From: JAICNG01 sp035249985
Lineage (GTDB): Bacteria > Gemmatimonadota > Gemmatimonadetes > Gemmatimonadales > Gemmatimonadaceae
Direction: 5' to 3'
DNA: 64,000 nt
Assembly (NCBI GenBank): GCA_035249985.1
Contig: DATFFP010000063.1
Location: 32,450 to 96,449 of the forward strand
In this document: in pieces, positions 32,957 to 41,290 of the stretch
How positions within the stretch are numbered: the first letter of the stretch is position 1
How the letters are laid out: every line of letters begins with the position of its first letter
Notes under the pieces: model-generated
What the model was told of the DNA's origin: nothing
The model's input: only the letters and a program-made list of their open reading frames with translations
The model's database searches: none
Position numbers and translations under genes: made by a program

Positions 32957-34615
32957 TTAATCCTCGATGGGCACCCTCAGCGTAAAGGTGCTCCCATTTC
33001 CCGGCGTGCTCGCAACTCCGATGTCGCCGCCCAGGAGCTCCGCGAGGCGACGGGAGACGAAGAGACCGAGACCGGTCCCTCCGAATCGGCGGGTGAAGCC
33101 CGTGTCCAGCTGAGTGAACGGCTGGAAGAGGCGGGCGATATCCGCCTGCGCGATGCCGATGCCTGTGTCGGCAACCTCGAACACGAGCCACTCTCCTTCG
33201 CGTCCGAGCGTCAGCGTCACCGATCCGTGCTCCGTGAACTTGACCGCGTTTCCCCCGAGGTTCACCAGAATCCGCCGCATCATGTCGGGATCGGTGCGAA
33301 CGCTGCTAGGCTCCTCGGCCACGCACGTCGTCAGCGCGATGCGCTTCGCATGCGCGAGCGGCTCGAGCACCGCCATCGCGCCGTTGATGATGTCCAGCAG
33401 CGGTACCTCGCGAAGGCGGACGCGCTCCTCACCCGCCTCGAGCCGGGAGAACGTCAGCACCTCATCGATAATGGCCTGGAGGTGCTGCGTGCTCGTCCGC
33501 ATTCGTTCGACGGCCGCTTCCTGCTGGTCGGTGAGCGGCCCGAAAATGTGCTCGGCGAACAGCTCCTCGTAGCCGAGCAGTGCGGTGAGCGGCGTACGGA
33601 GCTCGTGCGACATGGTCGCGATGAACTCGCTTTTGACCTTGTTCGCGACGCGCGCTTCATCGGTGAGATCCGCCTTCCAGAGCGCGAGCGCCGCGTAGTC
33701 GGCGATGGCGGCGATGCGACGCTCCTCACGCTCGGAGAAAGGCGCGGCGCCGCGACGTCGCGCGACGGTCATCGCTCCGAGCATGCGCTCGTGCGCTACC
33801 AGCGGCGCAAAGAGCGCTGGCCCGATCTCGAAGTCCTCTGCCGTTCGACGAAACCGGGGATGCTCGATCCGATAGTCACTTGCACGCACGGGACGCCGCT
33901 CGTCGATCGCGCGCTCGGTGAGCGAGCCGGAGAGTGAAAAGCGGGTCCCGAGCATGGCCGCGAGCGAGCCGCTCGCACTCACGACGTGGCCGCGATCACC
34001 GCTGAGTCGCACGACGGTAGCGCCGCTGGCGTCGCATTGTGCGGATGCCTGCTCGCAGATGACCTGGAGGAGTGGATCGAGATCGGCCTCTCGCGCGAGC
34101 GCGTTGGTCACCTCGCGCAACGCGGCGTTCTCCTCGTCGCGCTCGGCGAGCGCGCGCTCGATCGCCGTGGCCTCGCCAAGGTCGCGAACGTGCACGAGCA
34201 CGGCATCATCGCGCAGTCGCGTCGCGCGTACATCGAGCGCGCGCGGGGGTCGTCCGAAGGGAGCGACGCGCCACTCGCGCTTTCCTTCGCGTTGGAGCGC
34301 GGTGAGATCGGCGTCAGCGCTCGTGCCGAGTGACGTGAAGATCTCCCGAAGGTCCTTCATCAAGGCGACTTCGCCACCCTGAATCGCGAGCTCGGCGAAC
34401 GCCCTGTTCATATACAGAAGCCGCCACGCGGTCGACACGACGCACAAGGGCTCGTCGAGCGCGTCCAGTGCGCCTTCGGAATCGAACGGTGGAGCGGACG
34501 CGGAAAATCGGTGGCTATTGGGAACCGGCATTGCTACGTAAAAGGGGGCAAGTTCCTCGCCATGTAAAGACGATGCGGGCATCATGACCGGCCCCCGGTC
34601 CCTTGCATTTCGCAT
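32957..34615 (-). CDS. PAS-GAF histidine kinase
   Basis: About 552 residues from the ATG at 34615; other ATGs at 34585 and 34582 are possible. No membrane segment. A PAS-like region (DALDEPLCVVSTAWRLLYMN onward), then a GAF domain (DLDPLLQVICEQASAQCDAS to about LALW). The phospho-acceptor box is SEFIATMSHELRTPLTALLG, and the ATPase domain has LVNLGGNAVKFTEHG, VADTGIGIAQ and FGGTGLGLFVSRRLAELLGG. There is no receiver domain and no adjacent response regulator. It is divergent from the pilin gene. Confidence 0.92.
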   Translation of the reverse strand: MRNARDRGPVMMPASSLHGEELAPFYVAMPVPNSHRFSASAPPFDSEGALDALDEPLCVVSTAWRLLYMNRAFAELAIQGGEVALMKDLREIFTSLGTSADADLTALQREGKREWRVAPFGRPPRALDVRATRLRDDAVLVHVRDLGEATAIERALAERDEENAALREVTNALAREADLDPLLQVICEQASAQCDASGATVVRLSGDRGHVVSASGSLAAMLGTRFSLSGSLTERAIDERRPVRASDYRIEHPRFRRTAEDFEIGPALFAPLVAHERMLGAMTVARRRGAAPFSEREERRIAAIADYAALALWKADLTDEARVANKVKSEFIATMSHELRTPLTALLGYEELFAEHIFGPLTDQQEAAVERMRTSTQHLQAIIDEVLTFSRLEAGEERVRLREVPLLDIINGAMAVLEPLAHAKRIALTTCVAEEPSSVRTDPDMMRRILVNLGGNAVKFTEHGSVTLTLGREGEWLVFEVADTGIGIAQADIARLFQPFTQLDTGFTRRFGGTGLGLFVSRRLAELLGGDIGVASTPGNGSTFTLRVPIED

Positions 34616-34709
34616 CGCTTTGGCGAAACGCAATGCGATTCGATGCCATTAGTCGTGACTCAGAATGCTAAGTGTTCGTCCATCCAGTGCTTAGCGCAGG
34701 GGTCTCAGA

Positions 34710-34727
34710 TGGCACCGCCCCTGCTTT
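34710..34727 (+). promoter_or_regulatory. Sigma-54 promoter for the pilin gene
   Basis: TGGCACCGCCCCTGCTTT has GG and GC exactly 12 bases apart, matching the -24/-12 consensus TGGCAC-N5-TTGC well. The predicted start of transcription is near 34735, about 50 bases before the pilin ATG. Pilin genes are classic sigma-54 targets (PilS/PilR in other bacteria). Confidence 0.75.
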
Positions 34728-34787
34728 ATCAGCGGCCGAGCGCGGTGCACATATGCTCGCGCCGACTCGTACCGGAGGAAGGACACA

Positions 34788-35156
34788 ATGCGTAGCAATC
34801 GGAAGGGCTTCACGCTGATCGAGCTGCTGATCGTGGTTGTTATCATCGGCATTCTCGCGGCGATCGCGATCCCCAAGTTCGCGAACACGAAGGAGAAGGC
34901 GTACGTTGCGGCGATGAAGAGCGACCTCCGCAACCTGATGACTGCCGAGGAAGGTTACTTTGCTGACTTCCAGGCGTTCGGTTCGGCCGCGGCGGTGAAC
35001 TTCACGTCGTCGCAGGGTGTGACGGTTACGGCGACCCCGGCTCCTCCGCCGGCCGCTGGTTACACGGCGAACGCTTCGCATAACCAGACCGCGCGTACGT
35101 GCGCTGTGACGGTTGGCGACGGTTCGGCCACCGACGGTGTGATCGTTTGCACCTAA
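34788..35156 (+). CDS. pilA: Type IV pilin
   Basis: 122 residues. A short class III leader MRSNRKG is cut before Phe8 by the prepilin peptidase; the mature N-terminus FTLIELLIVVVIIGILAAIA has the essential Glu5. The alpha1 helix continues to about residue 60. Two cysteines at 105 and 121 can close a C-terminal D-region loop. The globular domain is short, with a Pro/Ala-rich stretch at about 83-90. GGAGGA lies 8 bases before the ATG. The codon usage and the strong terminator suggest high expression. No assembly genes are adjacent. Confidence 0.95.
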   Translation: MRSNRKGFTLIELLIVVVIIGILAAIAIPKFANTKEKAYVAAMKSDLRNLMTAEEGYFADFQAFGSAAAVNFTSSQGVTVTATPAPPPAAGYTANASHNQTARTCAVTVGDGSATDGVIVCT

Positions 35157-35186
35157 TGTAGTGCGTCGAAGTTCGACCACTACGGC

Positions 35187-35214
35187 AACGGGCCAGGCGA
35201 AAGCCTGGCCCGTT
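35187..35214 (+). terminator. Pilin gene terminator hairpin
   Basis: A perfect 12-bp stem AACGGGCCAGGC / GCCTGGCCCGTT closes a GAAA tetraloop 30 bases after the pilin stop. The U-tract is weak (GTGC follows), so it may also stabilise the 3' end of an abundant mRNA. Confidence 0.75.
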
Positions 35215-35227
35215 GTGCATCTGTGAA

Positions 35228-35264
35228 GCCCAGGTGGTCGAGGGTGTCGAGGTAATCGAGGTGG
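35228..35264. repeat. Single-arm TCGAGGTN repeat
   Basis: GGTCGAGGGTGTCGAGGTAA and TCGAGGTGG words form one arm only, next to the stop of the opposing lipoprotein gene. The same word family makes two-armed elements at 43.6 and 62.4 kb. Confidence 0.7.
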
Positions 35265-35266
35265 CG

Positions 35267-35752
35267 TCAGGGTGCGGTGTGCCAGGCCTCGAGGATCAGC
35301 CGTACGCGCTCCGCCAACCGGTCGTTGGGCGTGAGATGAATCGCGAGGAGATTGCCTGACGCGATGAGGTGCGGCGTCGCCACCCAATCGATGATCATGT
35401 TCTCCGGCGCGACGCGGGCTGGGTCGATGCGATCGCTGTCGGCCGCTCGCGCACTCGGATCGGGATAGATGAAGACGTGAAGGTCCGAGCCGCTCACCTT
35501 CAGGTGATGGCCAGCGACGGTGAGAAAGGAATGCCGCACACTCGCGCGCCCGGAATCGGTGACGACGAGCCCGCCGTCGGTGAGCCGCCTGGCGACCTCG
35601 CGCAGCGTCCACTGAGTGGGCTCGTCCTCACGAGTCGCGGGCCGCGGAGCCTCGGCTGACTGCGCGCGGGCAGGGCCGGTGTCCGCGGTCGTGTCCGCGG
35701 ACGGCCGCTCTCCGCATGCGAGGACGCCCGCCGTCATCATGCAGCCAAGCAT
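35267..35752 (-). CDS. Lipoprotein of unknown function
   Basis: 161 residues from the ATG at 35752; the in-frame extension to 35818 translates repeat DNA and is discarded. The signal MLGCMMTAGVLAC gives a lipobox Cys at about 13, then a long Ala/Thr/Asp-rich linker. The folded part (about 50-161) contains LREVARRLTDGGLVVTDSG, DLHVFIYPDPSARAADSDRI and LLAIHLTPNDRLAERVRLIL. No family is recognised. It faces the pilin gene tail to tail. Confidence 0.75.
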   Translation of the reverse strand: MLGCMMTAGVLACGERPSADTTADTGPARAQSAEAPRPATREDEPTQWTLREVARRLTDGGLVVTDSGRASVRHSFLTVAGHHLKVSGSDLHVFIYPDPSARAADSDRIDPARVAPENMIIDWVATPHLIASGNLLAIHLTPNDRLAERVRLILEAWHTAP

Positions 35753-36030
35753 TGAACGGCGGAACCGCAGATGACCGCGGAAGGTCCGAGAGCCCGCAAC
35801 TGCAAAAGCGTTAGCCACGGATGAGCACAGGTGACAGCCACGGATCGCTCCGAGTGTGGACGAACCGCCTAGCTGCTAACAAAAGAGCTTTGGGAACCTC
35901 ATCGCCTTCGGAGCTCTCAATCCCGGGTGAAGTCCCTGTGCTCATCCGTGTAAATCCGTGGTGACCGCTCTTGATGTTGCAGGGTCTGCGATCTTCTGTG
36001 GCCATCTGCGGTTCCTGGCTCCTGGAGCAA
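35753..36030. repeat. CACGGATGAGCACAG-word imperfect hairpin, about 280 bases
   Basis: The left side carries in order GGAACCGCAGATG, AGCCCGCAACTGCAA, GCCACGGATGAGCACAGGT and GCCACGGAT. The right side carries the inverses in reverse order: CCTGTGCTCATCCGTG, ATCCGTGG, TTGCAGGGTCTGCG and CATCTGCGGTTCC. So a long interrupted stem is possible around a central region with an unrelated AAGAGCTTTGGG...CGGAGCTCT segment. It separates two leftward lipoprotein genes; no gene is seen in it. Confidence 0.82.
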
Positions 36031-36035
36031 CGCGC

Positions 36036-36518
36036 TCAATTCCGCAACGCGCCGTTCTCCACCCAGTTCACGATCGTCGCGATCTGGTTGGGCGTCAACG
36101 GTTGGCCGCCGAGCGGCATGCGGGAGTAGTGCAGCCGCGCATCGTCGTCGTCCTCGATCATGATCACCAGCCACGAGCTCGCCGCATCGCCGGGCTCGAT
36201 CCGGTCGAGCACTGGGTTGAGGAACGCAGGCTTGTTCACGATCGAGTCGTAGGCGTGACCCGGAGCCAGGACCAACTCGGCGCGCTCCGAGTTCAGGCTG
36301 TGGCAGCCGCCGATCGCGCATCGCCGGACGAAAATCGGCTGGATGTCGTTCGCGAAGGACGGGTTTGCGACCTCGACGTCAGGCAGCCCGCCGGTGGGAT
36401 CGACGGTCGACTCGAAGTCGGCGCACCCCCACGCAAGGGTGATTGCCGCGAGCAGCGTTGCGACGACCACTCGCATGAGCATGTGCGCCGGTGTCGTCTT
36501 GCGAGGCTCAGCGCGCAT
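36036..36518 (-). CDS. Cytochrome c-like lipoprotein with CX4CH motif
   Basis: 160 residues from the ATG at 36518, with GGAGG nearby and an 11-base overlap with the upstream gene's end. Lipoprotein signal ending TLAWGC. FANDIQPIFVRRCAIGGCHS contains a CAIGGCH haem-type motif with four residues between the cysteines instead of two; RMPLGG about 70 residues later supplies a Met suitable as axial ligand, and NQIATIVNWVENGA is the typical last cytochrome helix. Similar CX4CH domains are common in Deltaproteobacteria-like genomes, but whether haem is attached is unproven. Probably an electron-transfer or sensing lipoprotein. Confidence 0.75.
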   Translation of the reverse strand: MRAEPRKTTPAHMLMRVVVATLLAAITLAWGCADFESTVDPTGGLPDVEVANPSFANDIQPIFVRRCAIGGCHSLNSERAELVLAPGHAYDSIVNKPAFLNPVLDRIEPGDAASSWLVIMIEDDDDARLHYSRMPLGGQPLTPNQIATIVNWVENGALRN

Positions 36519-37404
36519 CGCTCGCCTCCTTGTGGAGGTGGATTCCAGCGAATACACGCGCTGTGAACAGGCTGCCCGGTGCGTAGAACAGCTCGCCCGT
36601 GAATCGCGTCGAGCGCCACGCGTTCACGGTGCCGCCAAGGAACCCGTACGGTCGCGTCGCGCGCAGCTCGAGAATCGGGTGATCGGGATCGCGCGAGCCG
36701 TCGGTACGCTGCACTCCGATGTCGAAGATCGTTTTCTCGCGGAGCACGCCGATGCCGGCGTACGGAAGAAACGGCAGGCGCGCAATCGCGCGCGACGCGA
36801 GCACTTCGAGCGCGTAGTGCGCAGGCTTGAAATGGTCATCGCTGTTGCGGCTGTTGCAGATCTGCGTGTAGTACACCGATTCGCCCTCCGTTCCGCGAAT
36901 CAGGTCCTCGAAGCAGGTGATCGAACCGCGGACCTTCCCCCACGTGGCGACGAATCGCGGCGCGATCGTGATCCCGCGTGGCTGAAGGGCGCGCGTGACG
37001 GCGACCGACAACAGATTCGCTTCGACGTCGAACACGCGCATGGGCGGTACCCAGCTCACCTGCGCGTGCAGCGCGCCCGGCAACACCAACGACACGCGCG
37101 GACGCGGAAGCACCGGAGCGAGGTTCGTCGCTTCTGGCTTGTCCTGAAACGCCGTGCGCTGTGACTTCGAGAGCTGGGGGATGTAGGTAATCTCGAGTCC
37201 CGCATCGAGCGCCCACGTCGTCGCGCGCTCGGGCGCACCGAGTGGAGAGAAGAAGAGCGCCGCGGAATAGAAGCCGATCAGGCGTCCTTCGGGGTCGTCG
37301 AAGTCGTGCCGCTCACGCACACGCTCCTGCGCCCAGGCGGATGCGGCCTGAACGACCAGCATTGCCATGATCGCGAGTGCTCTGCGACAGACGAGGGAAT
37401 GCAC
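36508..37404 (-). CDS. Exported beta-rich protein, likely outer membrane
   Basis: 298 residues. Signal peptide of 25 residues ending SAWAQ. The mature part is rich in alternating hydrophobic/polar strands and ends in GSLFTARVFAGIHLHKEASDAR. Segments such as LIGFYSAALFFSPLGAP and ALDAGLEITYIPQL look like transmembrane strands. Two Cys (ITCFED and TQICNS) may be bridged. No family is recognised. The downstream cytochrome-like lipoprotein overlaps it by 11 bases, so the two are one unit and may act together. Confidence 0.75.
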   Translation of the reverse strand: MHSLVCRRALAIMAMLVVQAASAWAQERVRERHDFDDPEGRLIGFYSAALFFSPLGAPERATTWALDAGLEITYIPQLSKSQRTAFQDKPEATNLAPVLPRPRVSLVLPGALHAQVSWVPPMRVFDVEANLLSVAVTRALQPRGITIAPRFVATWGKVRGSITCFEDLIRGTEGESVYYTQICNSRNSDDHFKPAHYALEVLASRAIARLPFLPYAGIGVLREKTIFDIGVQRTDGSRDPDHPILELRATRPYGFLGGTVNAWRSTRFTGELFYAPGSLFTARVFAGIHLHKEASDAR

Positions 37405-37530
37405 ACCGGTTCTCCGCGTGAAGGTGGGGCAGCATACGGCTGGGCACGGGGAGCGTCAACAATCGAAAGGTGACGGGCGCTCGGGCTACGGTGAGGAGGG
37501 GACCCCGCATTCCATAGCCCGACTGCACAC

Positions 37531-37558
37531 TTGACACTCTCTCTCGCGACGGTAGTCT
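37531..37558 (+). promoter_or_regulatory. Promoter of the transhydrogenase operon, probably leaderless
   Basis: TTGACA at 37531-37536 is a perfect -35 box; 16 bases later TAGTCT (37553-37558) is a fair -10. Transcription would begin about at 37565, the A of the pntA ATG, and no Shine-Dalgarno precedes that ATG. Confidence 0.5.
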
Positions 37559-37564
37559 CCCCGC

Positions 37565-38707
37565 ATGATTGTCGGCGTTCCTCGCGAGACCGCTCCTGGC
37601 GAACGACGCGTGGCGCTGATCCCGGAGACCGCCGAGAAGCTGGTGCGGTCGGGGGTTGGCGTCATGGTCGAGCGCGGTGCGGGCGATCGCGCTTTCCACG
37701 CCGATGACGCGTATACGAAAGCCGGCGCCACAATTGCCGGCGCCGCCGCGGAGCTGTACTCGAAGAGCGACCTGGTGCTGCACGCGCGGCGTCCCGAGCT
37801 CGAGGTCCTCGAGATGCTTCGGGAGGGCATCGTTCTCGTTGCCCCGCTACAGCCGTTATCGAATCCCGACGTCGTCCAGCGTCTCGCACAGCGGCGCGTC
37901 ACCGCGTTCAGCACCGACGCGATTCCGCGCATCGCGCGCGCGCAGTCGCTCGACGTGCTCTCGTCCATGGCTTCGGTCGCGGGGTACGCCGCGGCGCTGA
38001 CGGCGGCGCGGTCGCTGCCGAAGTTCTTCCCGCTTCTCATGACGGCAGCCGGGACGCTCACGCCAGCTCGCGTCTTCGTCATCGGCGCCGGTGTCGCCGG
38101 CCTTCAGGCGATCGCGACCGCTCGGCGTCTCGGCGCGGTCGTCGAGGCTTTCGACACGCGGCCCGTGGTCAAGGAGCAGGTGCAGAGTCTTGGCGCCACG
38201 TTCGTCGAAGCCGCGCTTGGCGTGGCGGAGACGGAGGACAAAGGAGGGTACGCGAAAGAGCTCTCGGAGGACGCGCATCGCCGGGAGCTCGAGCTCGTGG
38301 CGAGCCGGGCTCGTGAGGCGGATGTCGTCATCACGACGGCGCTGATCCCTGGGAAGCGCGCGCCGCTGCTGATCACGGCCGACACGGTGCGCGCGATGCG
38401 CCCCGGGTCGGTCATCGTCGACCTCGCCGGCGAGCAAGGTGGCAACTGCGAGCTGTCGCGGCCCGGAGAGACGGTCGTCGAGCATGGGGTGACGATTCAC
38501 GCGCCACTCGACCTGGTGTCGTCGATGCCGGTGCACGCCAGCCAGATGCTATCACGCAATCACGCCGCGTTGCTGCAGCTTCTCATCAAGGACGGGAAGC
38601 TGACGCTCAACTTCGACGACGAGATCATCCGCGATGCATGTATTACCCACGAAGGTAAAATCGTGAGCGACCGCGTGCGCGCGGTTGTCGAAGGAGGCTC
38701 CGCATGA
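37565..38707 (+). CDS. pntA: NAD(P) transhydrogenase alpha subunit 1
   Basis: 380 residues, matching the soluble NAD(H)-binding domain I of three-polypeptide transhydrogenases. MIVGVPRETAPGERRVALIP is the alanine dehydrogenase/PNT N-terminal signature. FVIGAGVAGLQAIATARRLG with VVEAFDTRP is the dinucleotide fold with its acidic Asp. The membrane part is encoded by the next gene, overlapping by 4 bases (ATGA). With PntB it couples hydride transfer from NADH to NADP+ to proton flow across the inner membrane. Confidence 0.96.
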   Translation: MIVGVPRETAPGERRVALIPETAEKLVRSGVGVMVERGAGDRAFHADDAYTKAGATIAGAAAELYSKSDLVLHARRPELEVLEMLREGIVLVAPLQPLSNPDVVQRLAQRRVTAFSTDAIPRIARAQSLDVLSSMASVAGYAAALTAARSLPKFFPLLMTAAGTLTPARVFVIGAGVAGLQAIATARRLGAVVEAFDTRPVVKEQVQSLGATFVEAALGVAETEDKGGYAKELSEDAHRRELELVASRAREADVVITTALIPGKRAPLLITADTVRAMRPGSVIVDLAGEQGGNCELSRPGETVVEHGVTIHAPLDLVSSMPVHASQMLSRNHAALLQLLIKDGKLTLNFDDEIIRDACITHEGKIVSDRVRAVVEGGSA

Positions 38708-39000
38708 CCGAGGCGCTGCTCGTCGCCCTGTACATCTTCGTGCTCGCGGTCTTCGTCGGCTTCGAGGTCATCGCGAAGGTGCCGACGCTGCTTCACACGC
38801 CGCTCATGTCGGGATCGAACGCGATCTCCGGCATCGCGGTGATCGGGGCACTCATCGTCGCGGGGCGGTTGGCCACTCCGTTCGACAAGATCCTCGGTGT
38901 GGCGGCGGTGGCGCTGGCGACGATCAACGTGGTCGGCGGCTTCCTCGTGACCGAGCGCATGCTCCGCATGTTCCGACGGTCGGCACCGCGACGCGAGTGA
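38704..39000 (+). CDS. NAD(P) transhydrogenase alpha subunit 2
   Basis: 98 residues with three hydrophobic segments; the usual size of PntAB. HTPLMSGSNAISGIAVIGAL is the conserved helix-loop of domain II alpha. It overlaps pntA by 4 bases, and pntB starts 10 bases downstream, so the three are one operon. Confidence 0.95.
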   Translation: MTEALLVALYIFVLAVFVGFEVIAKVPTLLHTPLMSGSNAISGIAVIGALIVAGRLATPFDKILGVAAVALATINVVGGFLVTERMLRMFRRSAPRRE

Positions 39001-39010
39001 CGGACCACGC

Positions 39011-40417
39011 ATGAACGTGGAGCCGACCCGCAGCATCGCGCTGATCATCTCGCTGACGTACCTCGTCGCGGCGGTCCTGTTCATCGTCGGGCTCAAGCTG
39101 CTGTCGTCTCCGAGGACGGCGCGGCGCGGCAACGCGATCGGCGCCCTTGGCATGCTGCTGGCGATCGGGGCGACGCTGCTCGATCAGCAGATCATCTCCT
39201 TCCGATGGATCCTCCTCGGGCTGGTCATCGGCACCGCGCTCGGCGTCTGGCTCGCGTCTGCGGTGAAGATGACGGCCATGCCGCAGATGGTTGCGCTGCT
39301 GAACGGCTTCGGCGGTGCCGCGTCGGCGATCGTGGCTGCCGCCGAGTATTACCTGCTGCTGCAGCATCCGGAGCAGCGGGCGACGGACGTCGTCGTCAGC
39401 ATCATGGCGACGGTGCTCATCGGCTCCGTCACGCTCACAGGCAGCATGATCGCGTTCGCCAAGCTGCAGGAGCTCATGCCGGGTCGGGCGATCACCTTCC
39501 CGATGCAGAAGGCGTTGAACTTTGCCCTGCTCGCGGCAGCCGTTGGGCTCTCGGCGTGGCTCGTAACCGACTTCGACCGGTCGACGATGTTCGTCGCCCT
39601 CATGGTGCTGTCACTCGTCCTTGGCGTGTTGCTCGTGATTCCGATTGGCGGCGCCGACATGCCCGTCGTCATCTCGCTATTGAACTCGTACTCGGGAATG
39701 GCGGGCGCGGCGGCGGGGTTCGTGCTGCACAACAACGTGCTGATCATCAGCGGAGCGCTCGTCGGCGCATCGGGAATCATCCTCACCCAGATCATGTGCC
39801 GCGCGATGAACCGCTCGCTCACCAACGTCCTTTTCGGCGCATTTGGAGCGACGTCGACGGCGGTGGCGGGCGATGGCGTCGACCGGCCGGTCCGCACCGT
39901 GCGACCCGAGGACGCGGCGGTGATGCTCGGCTATGCGCGCAGCGTCGTGTTCGTCCCCGGCTATGGCTTGGCGGTCGCACAGGCACAGCACTCGGTAAAG
40001 GAGCTCGCGAGCCTGCTGGAGAAGCGCGGGGTCGACGTGAAGTACGCGATTCATCCGGTGGCCGGCCGCATGCCGGGCCACATGAACGTCCTGCTGGCCG
40101 AGGCGGACGTTCCGTACGACAAGCTGTACGAGATGGACGACATCAACCGCGAATTCGAACGGACGGATGTCGCGCTGGTGATCGGCGCGAACGATGTGAC
40201 GAATCCCGCCGCGCGCACGGATCCCAAGAGTCCGCTCTACGGGATGCCGATTCTCAACGTGGACCACGCGAAGAGCGTGATCGTGATCAAACGCAGCATG
40301 AACCCGGGCTTCGCGGGCATCGACAACGAGCTGTACTACAACGAGAAGACGGCGATGCTCTTCGGCGACGCGAAGAAGATGCTGGTGGCGGTGGTGGGAG
40401 AGATTTCGAAAAGCTGA
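39011..40417 (+). CDS. pntB: NAD(P) transhydrogenase beta subunit
   Basis: 468 residues. The N-terminal half has about eight or nine membrane helices (domain II beta). The C-terminal 180 residues form the NADP(H)-binding domain III, with VVFVPGYGLAVAQAQHSVKE as the nucleotide loop, HPVAGRMPGHMNVLLAEADV, and VALVIGANDVTNPAAR, all diagnostic. It ends directly before a repeat hairpin. Confidence 0.96.
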   Translation: MNVEPTRSIALIISLTYLVAAVLFIVGLKLLSSPRTARRGNAIGALGMLLAIGATLLDQQIISFRWILLGLVIGTALGVWLASAVKMTAMPQMVALLNGFGGAASAIVAAAEYYLLLQHPEQRATDVVVSIMATVLIGSVTLTGSMIAFAKLQELMPGRAITFPMQKALNFALLAAAVGLSAWLVTDFDRSTMFVALMVLSLVLGVLLVIPIGGADMPVVISLLNSYSGMAGAAAGFVLHNNVLIISGALVGASGIILTQIMCRAMNRSLTNVLFGAFGATSTAVAGDGVDRPVRTVRPEDAAVMLGYARSVVFVPGYGLAVAQAQHSVKELASLLEKRGVDVKYAIHPVAGRMPGHMNVLLAEADVPYDKLYEMDDINREFERTDVALVIGANDVTNPAARTDPKSPLYGMPILNVDHAKSVIVIKRSMNPGFAGIDNELYYNEKTAMLFGDAKKMLVAVVGEISKS

Positions 40418-40419
40418 AG

Positions 40420-40502
40420 CGCTAAGGGCGCTAAAGGCGCTGAGGGATCCGCCCCCCAGCGCCTTTAGCGCCCTTAGCGCCCTTAGCGCCTTTAGCGCCT
40501 TT
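40420..40502. repeat. GCGCTAAAG-word hairpin between convergent genes
   Basis: Three words (GCGCTAAGG, GCGCTAAAG, GCGCTGAGG) are followed by GATCCGCCCCCC and five inverted words (AGCGCCTTT, AGCGCCCTT). A member of the GCGCTAGAG family, lying between the pntB stop and the opposing DsrE-like gene. Confidence 0.9.
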
Positions 40503-40508
40503 GGTTCT

Positions 40509-41207
40509 TCACGCCATCCGCATGTACGAGCACCCCTTCGCCTGCGCCTGGTCGACCGCCATCACCATCGCGGGCACCACGACGACGCCCGGCACGAGGT
40601 GCGCGAGGAACTCGGCGCGCACGGCCTCCATCGTCTGGTTCGTGGCGCTCGCGACGTTCATCGCCCAGAAGTTCAGCGCGTTGTTGCACATGATGAAGAG
40701 CGTTCCCTTCTTCTGGAGCGCCTCCATGGATGTATCAGCCGGCCAGTTGGCGATGCCCTTGATGGACAGCGTCGCGGCGCCCGGATCGGCCTTCTGATAG
40801 ATGTTCCGGACGGCGAACGCGTTGGTCGTCGCGTCCGTCTCCTTGATCGCTTCGCCCAGCTTGTACTTCGCCCACATCGGATCGGTGAACCCGAGCGGGA
40901 TGGTCATGTAGTACAGCGTACCGACCGCGTTCACCTGCGGATGCTCGAGGTTGTAGTTGTCCTTCCACGCCTTGAGGTAATTGCGGATGTGGACGACGCC
41001 GAGCCCGTGGGTCGGGTTCGGCATGTCGAACACCTGCTTGTATTTCCCCGTTAGGCTGTCGAGCCACTTCTCGTCCGGCTTCACGCGAAAGCGGCTGTCG
41101 TCGAGTGTGGAGGCGAAAGCCGCCACGGGCGCGAACACACCGGCGCCGGCCGCGGCGAGCCCGGCGAGAAAGTCGCGCCGGGGAACGTTCAGGATGGTCT
41201 CACTCAT
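40509..41207 (-). CDS. Tat-exported DsrE-like protein
   Basis: 232 residues from the ATG at 41207 with GAGGAG just upstream; the longer reading to 41294 runs through the repeat. Twin-arginine signal VPRRDFLAGLAAAGAGVFAP (RR at about 10-11). The C-terminal half matches the DsrE/DsrF fold: KKGTLFIMCNNALNFWAMNV with a Cys in the expected place, and VVVPAMVMAVDQAQAKGCSYMRM, the usual end of these proteins. DsrE-type proteins carry sulfur on Cys. Exported versions are less studied. It lies directly downstream of the TsdA-like cytochrome, supporting a sulfur role (inference). Confidence 0.7.
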   Translation of the reverse strand: MSETILNVPRRDFLAGLAAAGAGVFAPVAAFASTLDDSRFRVKPDEKWLDSLTGKYKQVFDMPNPTHGLGVVHIRNYLKAWKDNYNLEHPQVNAVGTLYYMTIPLGFTDPMWAKYKLGEAIKETDATTNAFAVRNIYQKADPGAATLSIKGIANWPADTSMEALQKKGTLFIMCNNALNFWAMNVASATNQTMEAVRAEFLAHLVPGVVVVPAMVMAVDQAQAKGCSYMRMA

Positions 41208-41239
41208 GGGGCTCCTCATTGAAAGGTAGAATCGCGTCA

Positions 41240-41289
41240 TTACTCTGAATTCTGAATTCTGACGTCTGACATCTGACGTCTTTGCCGTT
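41240..41289. repeat. Half-element of the CAGAATT family
   Basis: CTGAATTCTGAATTCTGACG, further CATCTGACG words and the terminal CTTTGCCGTT match one arm of the elements at 5.9 and 23.5 kb. There is no partner arm. It fills the gap between the TsdA-like gene and the DsrE-like gene. Confidence 0.85.
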
Positions 41290-41290
41290 T

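Noticed and set aside
35753..35818. N-terminal extension of the lipoprotein (MANAFAVAGSRTF...)
   Set aside because: It translates the arm of a repeat element; the internal Met at 35752 begins a proper lipoprotein signal.
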